Assembly: GCA_026421215.1 (NCBI GenBank)
Contig: JAPKBN010000016.1
Span: forward strand, 1-40,648
Direction of reading: 5' to 3'
Source of the DNA: Dehalococcoidia bacterium
Lineage (GTDB): Bacteria; Chloroflexota; Dehalococcoidia; Lucifugimonadales; Lucifugimonadaceae
DNA: 40,648 nucleotides
The notes beneath the pieces are model-generated. The model was given only the letters and a program-made list of their open reading frames with translations. It was not told the origin of the DNA and made no database searches. The position numbers and the translations under genes were made by a program. This document shows positions 1 to 8,682 of this stretch, piece after piece (position 1 is the stretch's first letter; each line of letters starts with the position of its first letter).

Positions 1-46
1 TCACGTCATTCGGTTCTGCTCTTTGAGCGCGAATTAAGCACAACTT

Positions 47-1345
47 ATGGCCGCCACAAAGGCTGAACAAGAAAACTCCGAGCCGCTAGGGCCACCTCCC
101 ACAGAGGAGCCCCAATCTCTCGATACGCCCGTGCTCGCTCCACGCGTCGGCCCGATGGAAGTTATGCGGATACCAGACTTCCGCTGGATGGCGTTCGCCA
201 GTGTTTTCATGGTGTTCGGATTTGAGGCTCGGGCCGCGGTCCAGTCTTGGCTCTCGTACGAACTGACCGGATCACAAGCCTGGGTTGGGGCAGTTAACGG
301 CGCGCCGGCCATCGCCGTGATCGCGCTATCACTCGTTGGGGGCCTCGCCGCAGACAGATTTCCGAAACGAGACATCCTGCTTGTCGTTCGCGGGGCAATT
401 GTGGCGATGTCCTTCCTCACTGCCTATCTTATCTCCGCCGATCTGATGACCGTATGGTTACTGTTGGGACTGGCCCTGGCACAGGGGAGCGTCGTGGCGT
501 TCGGAATGCCCGCCAACCAGAGCTTTGTCGTGGAGCTTGTTGGGCGAGATAAGCTGATGAGCGCCACGTCGATGATGCAATCCTCCGGCACGATGGGCTT
601 GATTATTGGGCCAGCCATCGCTGGGGTCATGATCGGCGCGTGGGGCGCTGACTCGGTCTACTTCCTTGTTGGGGGGCTTGGAGTTGTCGGGCTGCCGATG
701 CTGTTCATGGTGAAAAACCGGACTGTCCATCGAAGCGACAAATCGAAATCAGCCTGGGAGGACATGAAGGACGGCCTGAACTTCGTCAAGTCTGACCCGA
801 TGATCCGGGTACTCATGTCGCTGAACCTGCTCTCACTATTTGCCGGGTTCATCATGCCCCTAGTCCCGGTCTACGCAGAAGACGTATTTGACGTGGGCGG
901 CGAAGGGTTCGGGATGATGATGGCCGCGTTTGGAATAGGTGGCGCGCTCGGCACAATTGTGCTGTTCGTTAGTGGTGACAAATTCGACAAGGGACTTCTG
1001 TTGATCGGCACTGGAGTTCTGTTTGGTCTCTGCATGGTTATTTTCGCGTTTTCGCGGGATTATTACCTGTCGTTGTTTCTCCTGGGACTGATGGGCGTCA
1101 CTGGCCTCGCCTACGTCGTAACGATCAGCGTTCTTGTGCAGAGTCACACCCCCAATGAAATGAGGGGCCGGGTTATGAGTTTGTTCGGGATTTCCATGCA
1201 GCTGTTTTCACTGGGGTTTCTGTTCGGTGGTGTTATCGCACAGGTGACGAGCAACGAGATCGCCCTCCTTATCGGAGGCGTTGGATCGGGGGTTCCACCG
1301 CTGCTCGCGTACGCCACATCGGCGGAACTGCGCCGGGTGTCCTGA
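47..1345 (+). CDS. MFS transporter, MFS_3 (EntS-like) type
   Basis: A 432-residue polytopic membrane protein, predicted to move a small molecule across the cytoplasmic membrane, probably as a proton-driven exporter. A soluble N-terminal tail of about 40 residues (Glu/Pro-rich) precedes about 12 hydrophobic segments. The loop after the second segment reads GGLAADRFPKR, a good match to the MFS signature between TM2 and TM3 (G-x-x-x-D-R-x-x-R/K). Length is usual for the family. It starts at the first ATG after the window edge; no clear Shine-Dalgarno is visible. It resembles the second MFS protein at 25972-27375 in its opening (a DFR motif, then the first hydrophobic segment) and overall plan, so the two are probably distant paralogues. 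Substrate cannot be told from sequence. It has no co-directional neighbour within the window. Confidence 0.88.
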   Translation: MAATKAEQENSEPLGPPPTEEPQSLDTPVLAPRVGPMEVMRIPDFRWMAFASVFMVFGFEARAAVQSWLSYELTGSQAWVGAVNGAPAIAVIALSLVGGLAADRFPKRDILLVVRGAIVAMSFLTAYLISADLMTVWLLLGLALAQGSVVAFGMPANQSFVVELVGRDKLMSATSMMQSSGTMGLIIGPAIAGVMIGAWGADSVYFLVGGLGVVGLPMLFMVKNRTVHRSDKSKSAWEDMKDGLNFVKSDPMIRVLMSLNLLSLFAGFIMPLVPVYAEDVFDVGGEGFGMMMAAFGIGGALGTIVLFVSGDKFDKGLLLIGTGVLFGLCMVIFAFSRDYYLSLFLLGLMGVTGLAYVVTISVLVQSHTPNEMRGRVMSLFGISMQLFSLGFLFGGVIAQVTSNEIALLIGGVGSGVPPLLAYATSAELRRVS

Positions 1346-1412
1346 TCGCCTTCGACCTGAGTGCCGGGTCTGAGCATCGGATACGGTGGGCCGATGAATG
1401 AGTAAGTTGCCC

Positions 1413-1598
1413 TCAGAAATCCTTCAAGACTTGATCAGGTTTGTTATCACGAACTTGCCGGGCAGCGAACGCGCCTTCGTCGAATAGCTTGAGCGATTGT
1501 TCGCCGCGCACGGGTTTGAAACGAAGATCCTTCCCCTCGATTGCAGGCGTCCGGATCTGGTGGGGCGCCCCGCATGAAGGAAATCGGAGGAATGTCAC
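1413..1598 (-). pseudogene. Short ORF, possible C-terminal remnant of a CaiB/BaiF CoA-transferase
   Basis: A 61-codon open frame whose GTG overlaps the TGA of the upstream lipoprotein gene by four bases (GTGA), an arrangement typical of translational coupling. Its sequence loosely resembles the last residues of class III (CaiB/BaiF) CoA-transferases: a segment rich in Pro and Thr (IRTPAIEG), then a P-V-x-G-E-x-S-x-x-L/F stretch and a closing helix. This resemblance is my own pattern match and is weak. It could instead be a real small coupled protein or a chance frame. The rest of the 1346-1594 gap between MFS and lipoprotein genes shows nothing clear. Confidence 0.25.
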
Positions 1599-3853
1599 GT
1601 GCTAGGTGATGAAGTCTCTTTGGCGATTGCGATAAGTAACTCGAAGAAGCGACGGTCTTTCGCTCTCGATGCCGCGCCCGCGAGTAGTTCCAGTGTCCCA
1701 ATGTGCTGTGAGCGGTACTCAGGTTCGAGATCGCTTTTATCAACACCGGACAGGTAATCGGAGACGCCTGCACCAATAAACTCAGCGGTCTGATTTTCTC
1801 CGACTATGTCACGTAGCGCGGTCAACAGCGCGCCCGCTGAGTCCAACCTGCCCGTTGGCCCGGCGCCTAAACCTGACCAATAAGCGTCGTACACAATGGT
1901 GTTGAGTGTGCCCGTCATTACATCTGCGCGCCCTACGTCAAGAGTGGCCAGCATTAAGCCGGCTGCCGTTTCCGCATCGGAATATGCCAGCTGCCGGACG
2001 ATCCGCTCCGGAGTTGGTTCCGGTCCGTCGAGGGCGACCAGCAAAACTGCGGACCGATCCAGATCAGTGGCCAGAACGATCGCCGCCTCTTTTGCATGGC
2101 CGATCACCCACGGCAACAACCGGAGGTTCGTTTCTTTGAAAACTCGAAGCACGAAGTCTGGATCACTGGCTGCGAATCCGTCCAGAAGTTCGTATATGGC
2201 CTCATCGAACGGCGCGTCGATGGCAAAGTTACCGGAGCTGTTTTCAGCAAGGATGGCGATTCCCTCAACCAACGCATCCGGTGAGGCGCCAAAAGCGATC
2301 CCGACGGCGTTCAACAATTGTTCGGGTTGAACTTCGCCTATGCGGGCCGCAGATGGCCGAACGTCCAGCAACCTGAGTAGCAGCGAATCTGGGATCGTTT
2401 GGATCACGCTTCTTGTGATCTCGGGTTCAGCATCTCGCATCGTACTGAAAATCGTGTCGATACGGCCCGCCAACTCGTCGTCCGAGAAATCGAGCAGCCG
2501 GTCGGAAAGTTTATTCGCCGCCTCCTCCGGCGCTGTGGTTCCAAGATTCAACACCGCATCTGCGAGGGTCACCAACTCACCTAGCTCTTCGGCATATGCA
2601 CCAGCGGAAGCTTCGATACCTTCAAGTTCAGAAGTACTCCCCGCGGGAAACAGCTCAAGGAGCGTGCGCGCTTTCAGAAGGGGTGCAAAGTCCTGAATAT
2701 CATGACCGCCGTCCGATCCGACAAGCATTCGATACCTTTGTGCCTGTTCTTTCGGTGACAGCGGGTCTAACTCTCGATAGATATCGAGCGTCTGGCCGAG
2801 TTCCTTACCTCGTGGACCAGCCCCGGCTGTCAGGACGTCAGGATGTTTTGTGTGCAGATCGAGCAGGTCACCGAGATATCGCGCCCAGAAGTTGAACCCC
2901 CGGTCTGTTCCGGTGGCGTCCGTCAAGGAGTTGTACTGTTCTTTGATCTCGTCAAACTGGTCAGCGAAATCGACAAGTCGTTGCTTCTCTTCAGCGTCTA
3001 TGAATGCTGTCGTGGTGCTGCTCAGTTCGGCATTCTTACGTTGAGGAAGGGCCTCGTATTGATCAAGTGGGAAGTGCTGCAGCCCGAATACCTCTCCGGC
3101 ATCCGCCCGTTTCTCGTCGTCCAATGCGAACCACCAGCCGAGGGCATCCGGCCAGTCCTTCACATCAGGTACCACTCCCGCGTCGGAAAGGTATGAGGTG
3201 TAGTACTTCCGGAGAATTGGCGGGATCAGATCAAGATCCCCTCCGGTGAGGTAAATCAGATCCGCCTCCCCGAAATGCGCGAGGTCCGGCAGATCCCCTC
3301 TATCAAGATTGGGAAGATTACGGAATCGATCCCGAAGTGGCTCAAATCGATCGGGTGACTGGCGCATGAACTTGAGCAGATCGTCCTGGTATAACGCCAG
3401 GATTTCCTGGACGTCAGAACCGGGAATCAGATCTGGCTGACCTTCCACCGGGAATGCGCCCCAGTAGGAGTGACCCAGCTCATGCATGACTGAACGCGGC
3501 ACGGCCTGTCCCGCGCCAGCCCATCCCTTTGATCCAGTGCTGCCAAACCAAGCCGGCTGTCCACGCATCTGCCGGTAGTCGTAAGAGTTTTGCCAGTCGA
3601 TACCATCCGCTGTGAATCCCCAGATCCCCTGCAACGCATCCAGCCTTCCGCTGACCCAGTCCTGTTCCGAGATCAACGGATCTGAATCCGGTTCGAAATC
3701 ACTTGTGGCGTTTTCAGGATTGTGATCGGTAATTACGAAATCCGGGGATGAACTGACGGGAACCTGTGGGTCAGACGAACTGCACCCAGCCGCGGCCATG
3801 GCTACGATAACGACGAGCGCGACTGCGCTGACTGAGATGATGGGAGGTCTCAT
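1595..3853 (-). CDS. Lipoprotein with HExxH zinc-peptidase motif, family unknown
   Basis: A 752-residue protein predicted to be exported and lipid-anchored. I chose the ATG at 3853 because it begins a classic lipoprotein signal: Arg2, a hydrophobic core, and the lipobox AAGC with Cys24. A Ser/Asp-rich linker follows. Residues 124-128 read HELGH, the zinc-binding HExxH of zincin metallopeptidases, with the context VMHELGHSYWG; Glu150 in the next helix is a plausible third ligand. About 600 residues of mostly helical, acidic sequence (many Leu/Ala/Asp/Glu) follow and suggest an alpha-solenoid or repeat domain; I recognise no family there. It is divergent to another HExxH protein starting at 4070, with about 216 bases between. 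A peptidase acting on envelope or extracellular proteins is inferred. A small frame at 1413-1598 may be translated with it. Confidence 0.8.
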   Translation of the reverse strand: MRPPIISVSAVALVVIVAMAAAGCSSSDPQVPVSSSPDFVITDHNPENATSDFEPDSDPLISEQDWVSGRLDALQGIWGFTADGIDWQNSYDYRQMRGQPAWFGSTGSKGWAGAGQAVPRSVMHELGHSYWGAFPVEGQPDLIPGSDVQEILALYQDDLLKFMRQSPDRFEPLRDRFRNLPNLDRGDLPDLAHFGEADLIYLTGGDLDLIPPILRKYYTSYLSDAGVVPDVKDWPDALGWWFALDDEKRADAGEVFGLQHFPLDQYEALPQRKNAELSSTTTAFIDAEEKQRLVDFADQFDEIKEQYNSLTDATGTDRGFNFWARYLGDLLDLHTKHPDVLTAGAGPRGKELGQTLDIYRELDPLSPKEQAQRYRMLVGSDGGHDIQDFAPLLKARTLLELFPAGSTSELEGIEASAGAYAEELGELVTLADAVLNLGTTAPEEAANKLSDRLLDFSDDELAGRIDTIFSTMRDAEPEITRSVIQTIPDSLLLRLLDVRPSAARIGEVQPEQLLNAVGIAFGASPDALVEGIAILAENSSGNFAIDAPFDEAIYELLDGFAASDPDFVLRVFKETNLRLLPWVIGHAKEAAIVLATDLDRSAVLLVALDGPEPTPERIVRQLAYSDAETAAGLMLATLDVGRADVMTGTLNTIVYDAYWSGLGAGPTGRLDSAGALLTALRDIVGENQTAEFIGAGVSDYLSGVDKSDLEPEYRSQHIGTLELLAGAASRAKDRRFFELLIAIAKETSSPST

Positions 3854-4069
3854 TTTCACGAGGTTATACGTACCAGCCGGATCGGTCGGTTCATCTGGAC
3901 TCCATATCTCGAACGAAGAACGTATATACGTGAGACAGTCTTGGCCAGTAACCACAGAGAATCACTTTCATCACGAGACAACGATGTTAATTCGTCGCTA
4001 TCTCAACCCAAGGAACTGACCACTGGAAACGTTGGGCCACCCTTCGCTGGCAACCAGATCAGCCGATTG

Positions 4070-5392
4070 ATGCACATCCTCATTCGCTTGCTTCAATCCC
4101 TGTGCTGGCCGTTCCGCGCCATTTGCCGTGTGTTGAAAAACCGGAGATTTAGCAGAGGCGTCCTGATATTCGTAGTGGTGGCCCTGTTGGTCTTCACCCC
4201 GCGCTCCACCCGGGTCCTAGGGCCCGCTCATGCGGCAGCACGAGGCTACGAGTTCGGTCTTGTTGGCTGGGAGATCTCCAACTTCCTGGACAAGTGGGCT
4301 TATCGCGCCACAGAGTTTATTCCATGGGTTGGAACCTCAGACGAAGAAAAACGTGAACGGCTCGGCCGTTATCTGGTGCTAAACGATGAGATTAAAACGG
4401 TAAAACGCGATATCGAACGTAAAGCGTCCGTCTTAGATTCAGGTAGCGATCAATTGACGTCGCTACAAGATCATCTTGATCGGCTTGAGAAAGAACGCCG
4501 CGGGCTACGGAACGACGTTGAGGAACTGATGGAATCGGCCATCGATGCAGTTCTTCGGGATCTGGGCATCGGCGAACTTGGCCCGGTTACATGGCCTCCC
4601 GTCGATTTCAGGCTGGACTCAACCCCGCGAGTTCTTGTCACCTCACCGCGAGATCGGATCCAGCGGCTGCAATCGATTTTGATCGATTCCGACATCACGC
4701 TGACCGAACGACAAGTCGTGGAAGACGCGGTTTACGACAACTCAGGGCTGTCAGCCATTGTGCTCGGAACTGGCGGTGTCGCGACGTTCCCAACCGTAAT
4801 TCCGCATGATCGTGATCTGTTGTCAACGTTGGATGTCGCAGCGCACGAGTGGCTCCATGCCTATCTGATCTTCAAGCCGTTAGGACGTGGTTACTGGAGC
4901 AGCGCTGATCTCGCGACGGTCAATGAAACGGTCGCCAACCTGTTTGGTGAGGAGGTGGGACGGCTCACTTATGAGGACATTACCGGCGAGACTCTTCCGC
5001 CCCCGGACCCGTTTATAGCTGAGATAGCCCCGAATTCAGAGGAATTCAATTTCCACGAATTCATGCGCCAGACGCGCCTCAACGTTGACGAAATACTTGG
5101 AGATGGCAATGTATCCGGGGCCGAGGATTACATGGAACAGAGGCGAATTGCGCTTCATGACCACGGAATCTTTATCCGGAAAATCAATCAGGCTTACTTC
5201 GCGTTCAATGGCTCGTATGGTGACAACCCCGCCTCGGTTAGCCCGATAGGTGAGCAGATACAAGAGCTGAGAACGTACGTCGAAAATGTTGCCGACCTTG
5301 TAAAAGCCATACAGGGCACAACTAGTTACGAGGGATTTCTTCAGCGTCTTAACCGGGAGCGATCTGCGTTCGAGGAACGAATCGGTGATTAA
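4070..5392 (+). CDS. Membrane-anchored protein with coiled coil and HExxH zincin domain
   Basis: A 440-residue protein if started at the first in-frame ATG (4070); the frame is open back to a TTG at 3941, which seems less likely. A basic N-terminus leads into one hydrophobic segment at about residues 31-43, giving an N-in single-pass anchor. Residues about 91-157 are charged and heptad-like and probably form a coiled coil. The extracytoplasmic part has HEWLH at 259-263, and 23 residues on an NExxxN segment with Glu286, matching the gluzincin pattern HExxH...E. That makes a metallopeptidase likely. It is divergent to the HExxH lipoprotein at 1595-3853, whose putative third Glu is 22 residues after its HExxH, so the two may share a fold. 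I know no named family for either. Gene is followed by 256 bases before hflK. Confidence 0.8.
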   Translation: MHILIRLLQSLCWPFRAICRVLKNRRFSRGVLIFVVVALLVFTPRSTRVLGPAHAAARGYEFGLVGWEISNFLDKWAYRATEFIPWVGTSDEEKRERLGRYLVLNDEIKTVKRDIERKASVLDSGSDQLTSLQDHLDRLEKERRGLRNDVEELMESAIDAVLRDLGIGELGPVTWPPVDFRLDSTPRVLVTSPRDRIQRLQSILIDSDITLTERQVVEDAVYDNSGLSAIVLGTGGVATFPTVIPHDRDLLSTLDVAAHEWLHAYLIFKPLGRGYWSSADLATVNETVANLFGEEVGRLTYEDITGETLPPPDPFIAEIAPNSEEFNFHEFMRQTRLNVDEILGDGNVSGAEDYMEQRRIALHDHGIFIRKINQAYFAFNGSYGDNPASVSPIGEQIQELRTYVENVADLVKAIQGTTSYEGFLQRLNRERSAFEERIGD

Positions 5393-5638
5393 CCCGTTCG
5401 TCGCGACGGAAGATATAGGCCTAAAAGGAATCCAGGAGATCTAGGTACAGGAATATGCGCGAGCCTCGGGTATACTTCAGGATGGTCTGGCAATGGTACG
5501 CAGTGGCGTTTGCCGGGCAATTTAATAATCAGATACCTTCACCGGTTCGCATCACGTCCCGATATGGGTATCAGTGAACCGAAATCAGGCGGGGCTTTTG
5601 TGCCACCGTCGGGCGGCGATCGAATCAGCGCCGCCGGC

Positions 5639-5643
5639 AGGAG
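5639..5643 (+). promoter_or_regulatory. Shine-Dalgarno deciding the hflK start
   Basis: AGGAG lies five bases before the ATG at 5649. The frame is open to an upstream ATG at 5574, but that one has no ribosome-binding site and would add 25 residues of unlikely sequence. Further upstream, a TATACT hexamer at 5471-5476 could be a -10 element for the hflKC transcript, but no good -35 pairs with it. Confidence 0.6.
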
Positions 5644-5648
5644 TAATA

Positions 5649-6800
5649 ATGGCCGCTGGTAGCGATCCCATACCTCGGATGGGCCGAGATGAAATGTACC
5701 GCCCACCAGAAGACGGTGGTGGAGAGAATAGAGGAACCCCCCCCCCGCAGCAGGTCTCATTAGAAGATCTGATCGGACGTTTCAAGGGAGGAATTCCGCC
5801 CCTTGGATTCCTCGGGGGAGGCGGTATAAGCCTGATTGTTCTGCTCGGCATAATCGTCGCGAGCCTCATCTGGCTGGCTTCCGGAGTGTTTACAGTTGAT
5901 CCTGACGAGCAAGCGTCCTTGCGCATGTTCGGCAAATTCAACAGTACGGCCGGATCTGGACTGAACTGGTGGTGGCCGTCACCGGTAGGCCAGCGCGACA
6001 TCGTTCAAGTGACGCAGACGAGAACTTTGGAGCTCGGCTTCCGAAGTGGAACTGACGGAACGACGTCGATAACTCTGGTCTCCGTCGAAGCCCAGATGAT
6101 CACGGGTGACGAAAATATCGTGGACGTTGGCGCCGTGATCCAGTACAGGATCTCGGACCTCCGCAACTACCTGTTCGAGGTTGACGACCCTGGAGACTTG
6201 GACAGAGGTGTCGCCGTCGGAAGGCCTGACGGGCGAACCCTGCGTGACATTGCTGAAACATCGTTACGCCAGGTCGTCGGGGCTCGCACGATCGACGACG
6301 CACTGACCGAGGGTCGTGAGCAGATCCAGGAGGACACACGCCTCCAAATGCAAACAATCCTCAACTCTTACGATGCCGGCATCAGCATCATCTCTGTGCT
6401 GCTGCAGAACGTGAATCCGCCGGAAGAAGTACGGGACGCGTTTGAAGACGTAGTGGTGGCGCAGGAGGAGAAAGAGCGGCTAAGAAACCTGGCCGACGCT
6501 TACGAGGCTGACCAGTTGCCGAGGGCACGGGGTGAAGCGGCTCGGATCATTGAGTCTGCTGAAGGTTTTAAACAGGGTCGCATAGCGCTGGCACAAGGTG
6601 AGGCCGACGGGTTCAAAGAGCTCCTTGAGGGTTACCTGAACTCCAAGGACGTCACCCGGCAGCGCCTGTACCTGGAAGCGATGGAAGTGATTCTGCCGGG
6701 GACCACGAAATTTGTTGTGACAGGGGATGTGGCAGATGGCGTTTTGCCGTTCCTGCCCTTGTCCTCTACCGGCAATACGAGCTCAGGGGGAGGGCAGTAA
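5649..6800 (+). CDS. hflK: HflK-like SPFH/prohibitin-family membrane protein
   Basis: A 383-residue protein of the HflK family. With HflC it normally forms a large membrane-anchored cage around the FtsH protease and modulates its activity. A Pro/Gly-rich N-terminal cytoplasmic tail precedes one strongly hydrophobic segment (about residues 58-78), then the SPFH/Band-7 domain starting near the FTVDPDEQ stretch, an Ala/Glu-rich helical region containing ARGEAARIIESAEGFK, and a Gly/Ser-rich end. The sequence ITGDENIVDV is the usual HflK hallmark. It is one base upstream of hflC, so the two are surely co-transcribed. No ftsH is visible in the window. The start is set by the AGGAG at 5639. Confidence 0.93.
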   Translation: MAAGSDPIPRMGRDEMYRPPEDGGGENRGTPPPQQVSLEDLIGRFKGGIPPLGFLGGGGISLIVLLGIIVASLIWLASGVFTVDPDEQASLRMFGKFNSTAGSGLNWWWPSPVGQRDIVQVTQTRTLELGFRSGTDGTTSITLVSVEAQMITGDENIVDVGAVIQYRISDLRNYLFEVDDPGDLDRGVAVGRPDGRTLRDIAETSLRQVVGARTIDDALTEGREQIQEDTRLQMQTILNSYDAGISIISVLLQNVNPPEEVRDAFEDVVVAQEEKERLRNLADAYEADQLPRARGEAARIIESAEGFKQGRIALAQGEADGFKELLEGYLNSKDVTRQRLYLEAMEVILPGTTKFVVTGDVADGVLPFLPLSSTGNTSSGGGQ

Positions 6801-6801
6801 G

Positions 6802-7884
6802 ATGCGTAAAATTGCAATTCCACTTCTCGTGATCCTGATAATTGCCGGAATCGTTGCCTCTCAAGTTCTCTACAAGGTTGACGAGACGCAGGTCGCGATC
6901 GTTACCCGTCTTGGAGAATTTAGAGAGTCCAAGATAAGCCCCGGACTTGGGGTCAAGGCTCCGTTCATCGAGTCCGTGACCAAGCTGGACAAACGTCTGC
7001 TTCGCGTTGACGCACCACCTTCTTCACTACTGACTCTCGACAAGCGCACACTCGTGATCGATGCGTACGCTCGTTACAAAATCACCGATCCATTGAAGTT
7101 CTTCCAGGCTCTCCGCACGGAATCCAACGCAGAGGCAAGAGTGGGCGACATCGTCAACTCAAACCTGCGTCGTGAGGTGGCACTGGACCTCCAGTCTGAG
7201 ATCATCGACGAGACACGTGAAGAGATCATGGCGCGGGTAACCGCTTCGTCGAAGCTCCTGGACATCCAGCGATCTGAGGCCGAACGGCTTCCTGGTGGAT
7301 TGAGGGACTCCAGCCTGTCGATCGTCATCGCCGGAAAGGCAGTGGCAGAGGGTGAAGAGGCCATCAGAGATCGCGTGCCAACTCCGGACCAGTTGGAGTC
7401 GATCATTAACAGTTCCGCTCCCCTAGATTTCGATCTAGAAGGTGAAAATTTCCGTTACCGAGTCCCGCTGAACGACCAGTTCGGTATCGAGATTATCGAT
7501 GTTCGGATCAAGCGCGCTGACTTCCCACAGGGAGTCGCAGCCTCGGTATTCGACAGGATGAGGGCTGAGCGTGAACGAATTGCATCCGCTGAACGTGCGG
7601 AAGGAGCGCAGATTGACCTTGAGAAACGTGCTGAGGTGGACAGGAAAGTCCAGATCATCACGCAAACGGCTCAGGGTGACTCGGCAAGGCTCATCGGTGA
7701 GGCTGAAGGAGAGGCGATCTCGATCCTCTCCGAACAACTGGGCCGGGATCCGGAGTTCTACGCGTTCACACGGTCTCTTGAGTCCTACAAGGCCCTGCTG
7801 GAGACCGACGCAACGTTGATCTTGAACGTCGACAGCGATCTCTGGCGTTACCTGGAATCGCCACTCGCTCCGGTTGACCGCTAA
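6802..7884 (+). CDS. hflC: HflC-like SPFH/prohibitin-family membrane protein
   Basis: A 360-residue HflC homologue, the obligate partner of HflK in the membrane complex that regulates FtsH. It opens with a short basic N-terminus and a single hydrophobic segment (about residues 5-22), followed at once by an SPFH domain (DETQVAIVTRLGEF) and a long Glu/Arg/Ala-rich helical stalk. Typical HflC features seen are the segments DKRTLVIDAYARYKI and IEIIDVRIKRADFP. The middle (about residues 160-210) has an insert rich in Glu and Pro, absent from the shortest homologues. The ATG at 6802 begins one base after the hflK stop, with a GGGAGGG run just ahead as ribosome-binding site; an earlier in-frame start inside hflK is unlikely. 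A strong hairpin follows at 7916. Confidence 0.93.
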   Translation: MRKIAIPLLVILIIAGIVASQVLYKVDETQVAIVTRLGEFRESKISPGLGVKAPFIESVTKLDKRLLRVDAPPSSLLTLDKRTLVIDAYARYKITDPLKFFQALRTESNAEARVGDIVNSNLRREVALDLQSEIIDETREEIMARVTASSKLLDIQRSEAERLPGGLRDSSLSIVIAGKAVAEGEEAIRDRVPTPDQLESIINSSAPLDFDLEGENFRYRVPLNDQFGIEIIDVRIKRADFPQGVAASVFDRMRAERERIASAERAEGAQIDLEKRAEVDRKVQIITQTAQGDSARLIGEAEGEAISILSEQLGRDPEFYAFTRSLESYKALLETDATLILNVDSDLWRYLESPLAPVDR

Positions 7885-7915
7885 TCGCGGCCAGTTAGCG
7901 AGAGCAAGATAAATA

Positions 7916-7956
7916 CGAGAACGCCGCCGTGGCTGACAGGCCCGGCGGCGTTCTCG
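7916..7956. terminator. Strong hairpin between convergent hflC and HPP gene
   Basis: A perfect 13-bp inverted repeat (7916-7928 with 7944-7956) whose loop can pair further (GGC 7931-7933 with GCC 7940-7942), giving a long GC-rich hairpin. It lies 31 bases after the hflC stop and 26 bases before the end of the convergent gene, so it could end transcripts from both sides. The following sequence has only scattered T, so it is not a textbook Rho-independent signal. Confidence 0.7.
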
Positions 7957-7982
7957 CGTTCGGTTCTAAAAATACCGGATAG

Positions 7983-8519
7983 TTAGAGCAAGTTTTGAAG
8001 TCTGTCCCGGAGCAAGTACCGGACGACCGATAGGATTACGGCCGCGCTCAAAATGAAGGCTATGAAGGTGAACGACAGCCCCACAACGATGATGCCGAAG
8101 GCCGTTCCCGCGGCTGGAGGATGCTCCGTATTCGTGGTCGCCATGACTAGCACAGACAGCCCAACAGCCGCAGCTCCGAAGATGTCGATCTGCAGGTTGG
8201 ACGCACCGCTGACGTGGCCGCCGGTCACAAGGTGAAGCCCGCCCCAGAGCGCAAGGCCAACGAGCACGCTTACAACGTGACCGCCTATGACTCTCTTCGG
8301 GGAAGAAGCGATCGAGAGCGGCACAACAAACACGGTCGCCGTAGATGAAGCGATAGTGACGACAATGATGCCATCGGACACGCCCTTTTCGATGAGCAAA
8401 ATCGCAAGTAGAGCAAACGACGCCAGCGTTGCCTGGGTAATGTACGGTCGCACCCGACCCCTGATGTGGGATCTTTCGAATGCCGCAGGTGTATGTGGGT
8501 GAGGGGCGTGAAGGCGCAT
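7983..8519 (-). CDS. HPP family integral membrane protein
   Basis: A 178-residue protein almost entirely made of hydrophobic segments (about four to five), with the family-defining His-Pro-Pro in the context TEHPPAAGTA at about residue 130. HPP proteins are small inner-membrane proteins; some plant and cyanobacterial members have been linked to nitrite transport, but the role of most is unknown. The N-terminal 25 residues are soluble and His/Pro-rich. The start is the ATG at 8519; no strong Shine-Dalgarno is visible. It appears to be a single-gene unit: the next gene upstream ends 163 bases away, and that gap has only an imperfect direct repeat. Confidence 0.85.
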   Translation of the reverse strand: MRLHAPHPHTPAAFERSHIRGRVRPYITQATLASFALLAILLIEKGVSDGIIVVTIASSTATVFVVPLSIASSPKRVIGGHVVSVLVGLALWGGLHLVTGGHVSGASNLQIDIFGAAAVGLSVLVMATTNTEHPPAAGTAFGIIVVGLSFTFIAFILSAAVILSVVRYLLRDRLQNLL

Positions 8520-8682
8520 GGTGCTGACGTGCGCTTTCGTTAGGGATCGCCTTTCATAACGATCTCCGTTTCATAGCGCAATGACGACAAATACTAGAGA
8601 TGCACTCCCCGAAACTCTCGAGAAAACTTATGCGCGTTCCGATGAGTTTCAATGTCTGGAGAGGGGCCGGAATTTTACTGCT

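Noticed and set aside
8545-8575. Imperfect direct repeat upstream of the HPP gene
   Set aside because: Two 14-15-base units with several mismatches; not strong enough to call an operator.
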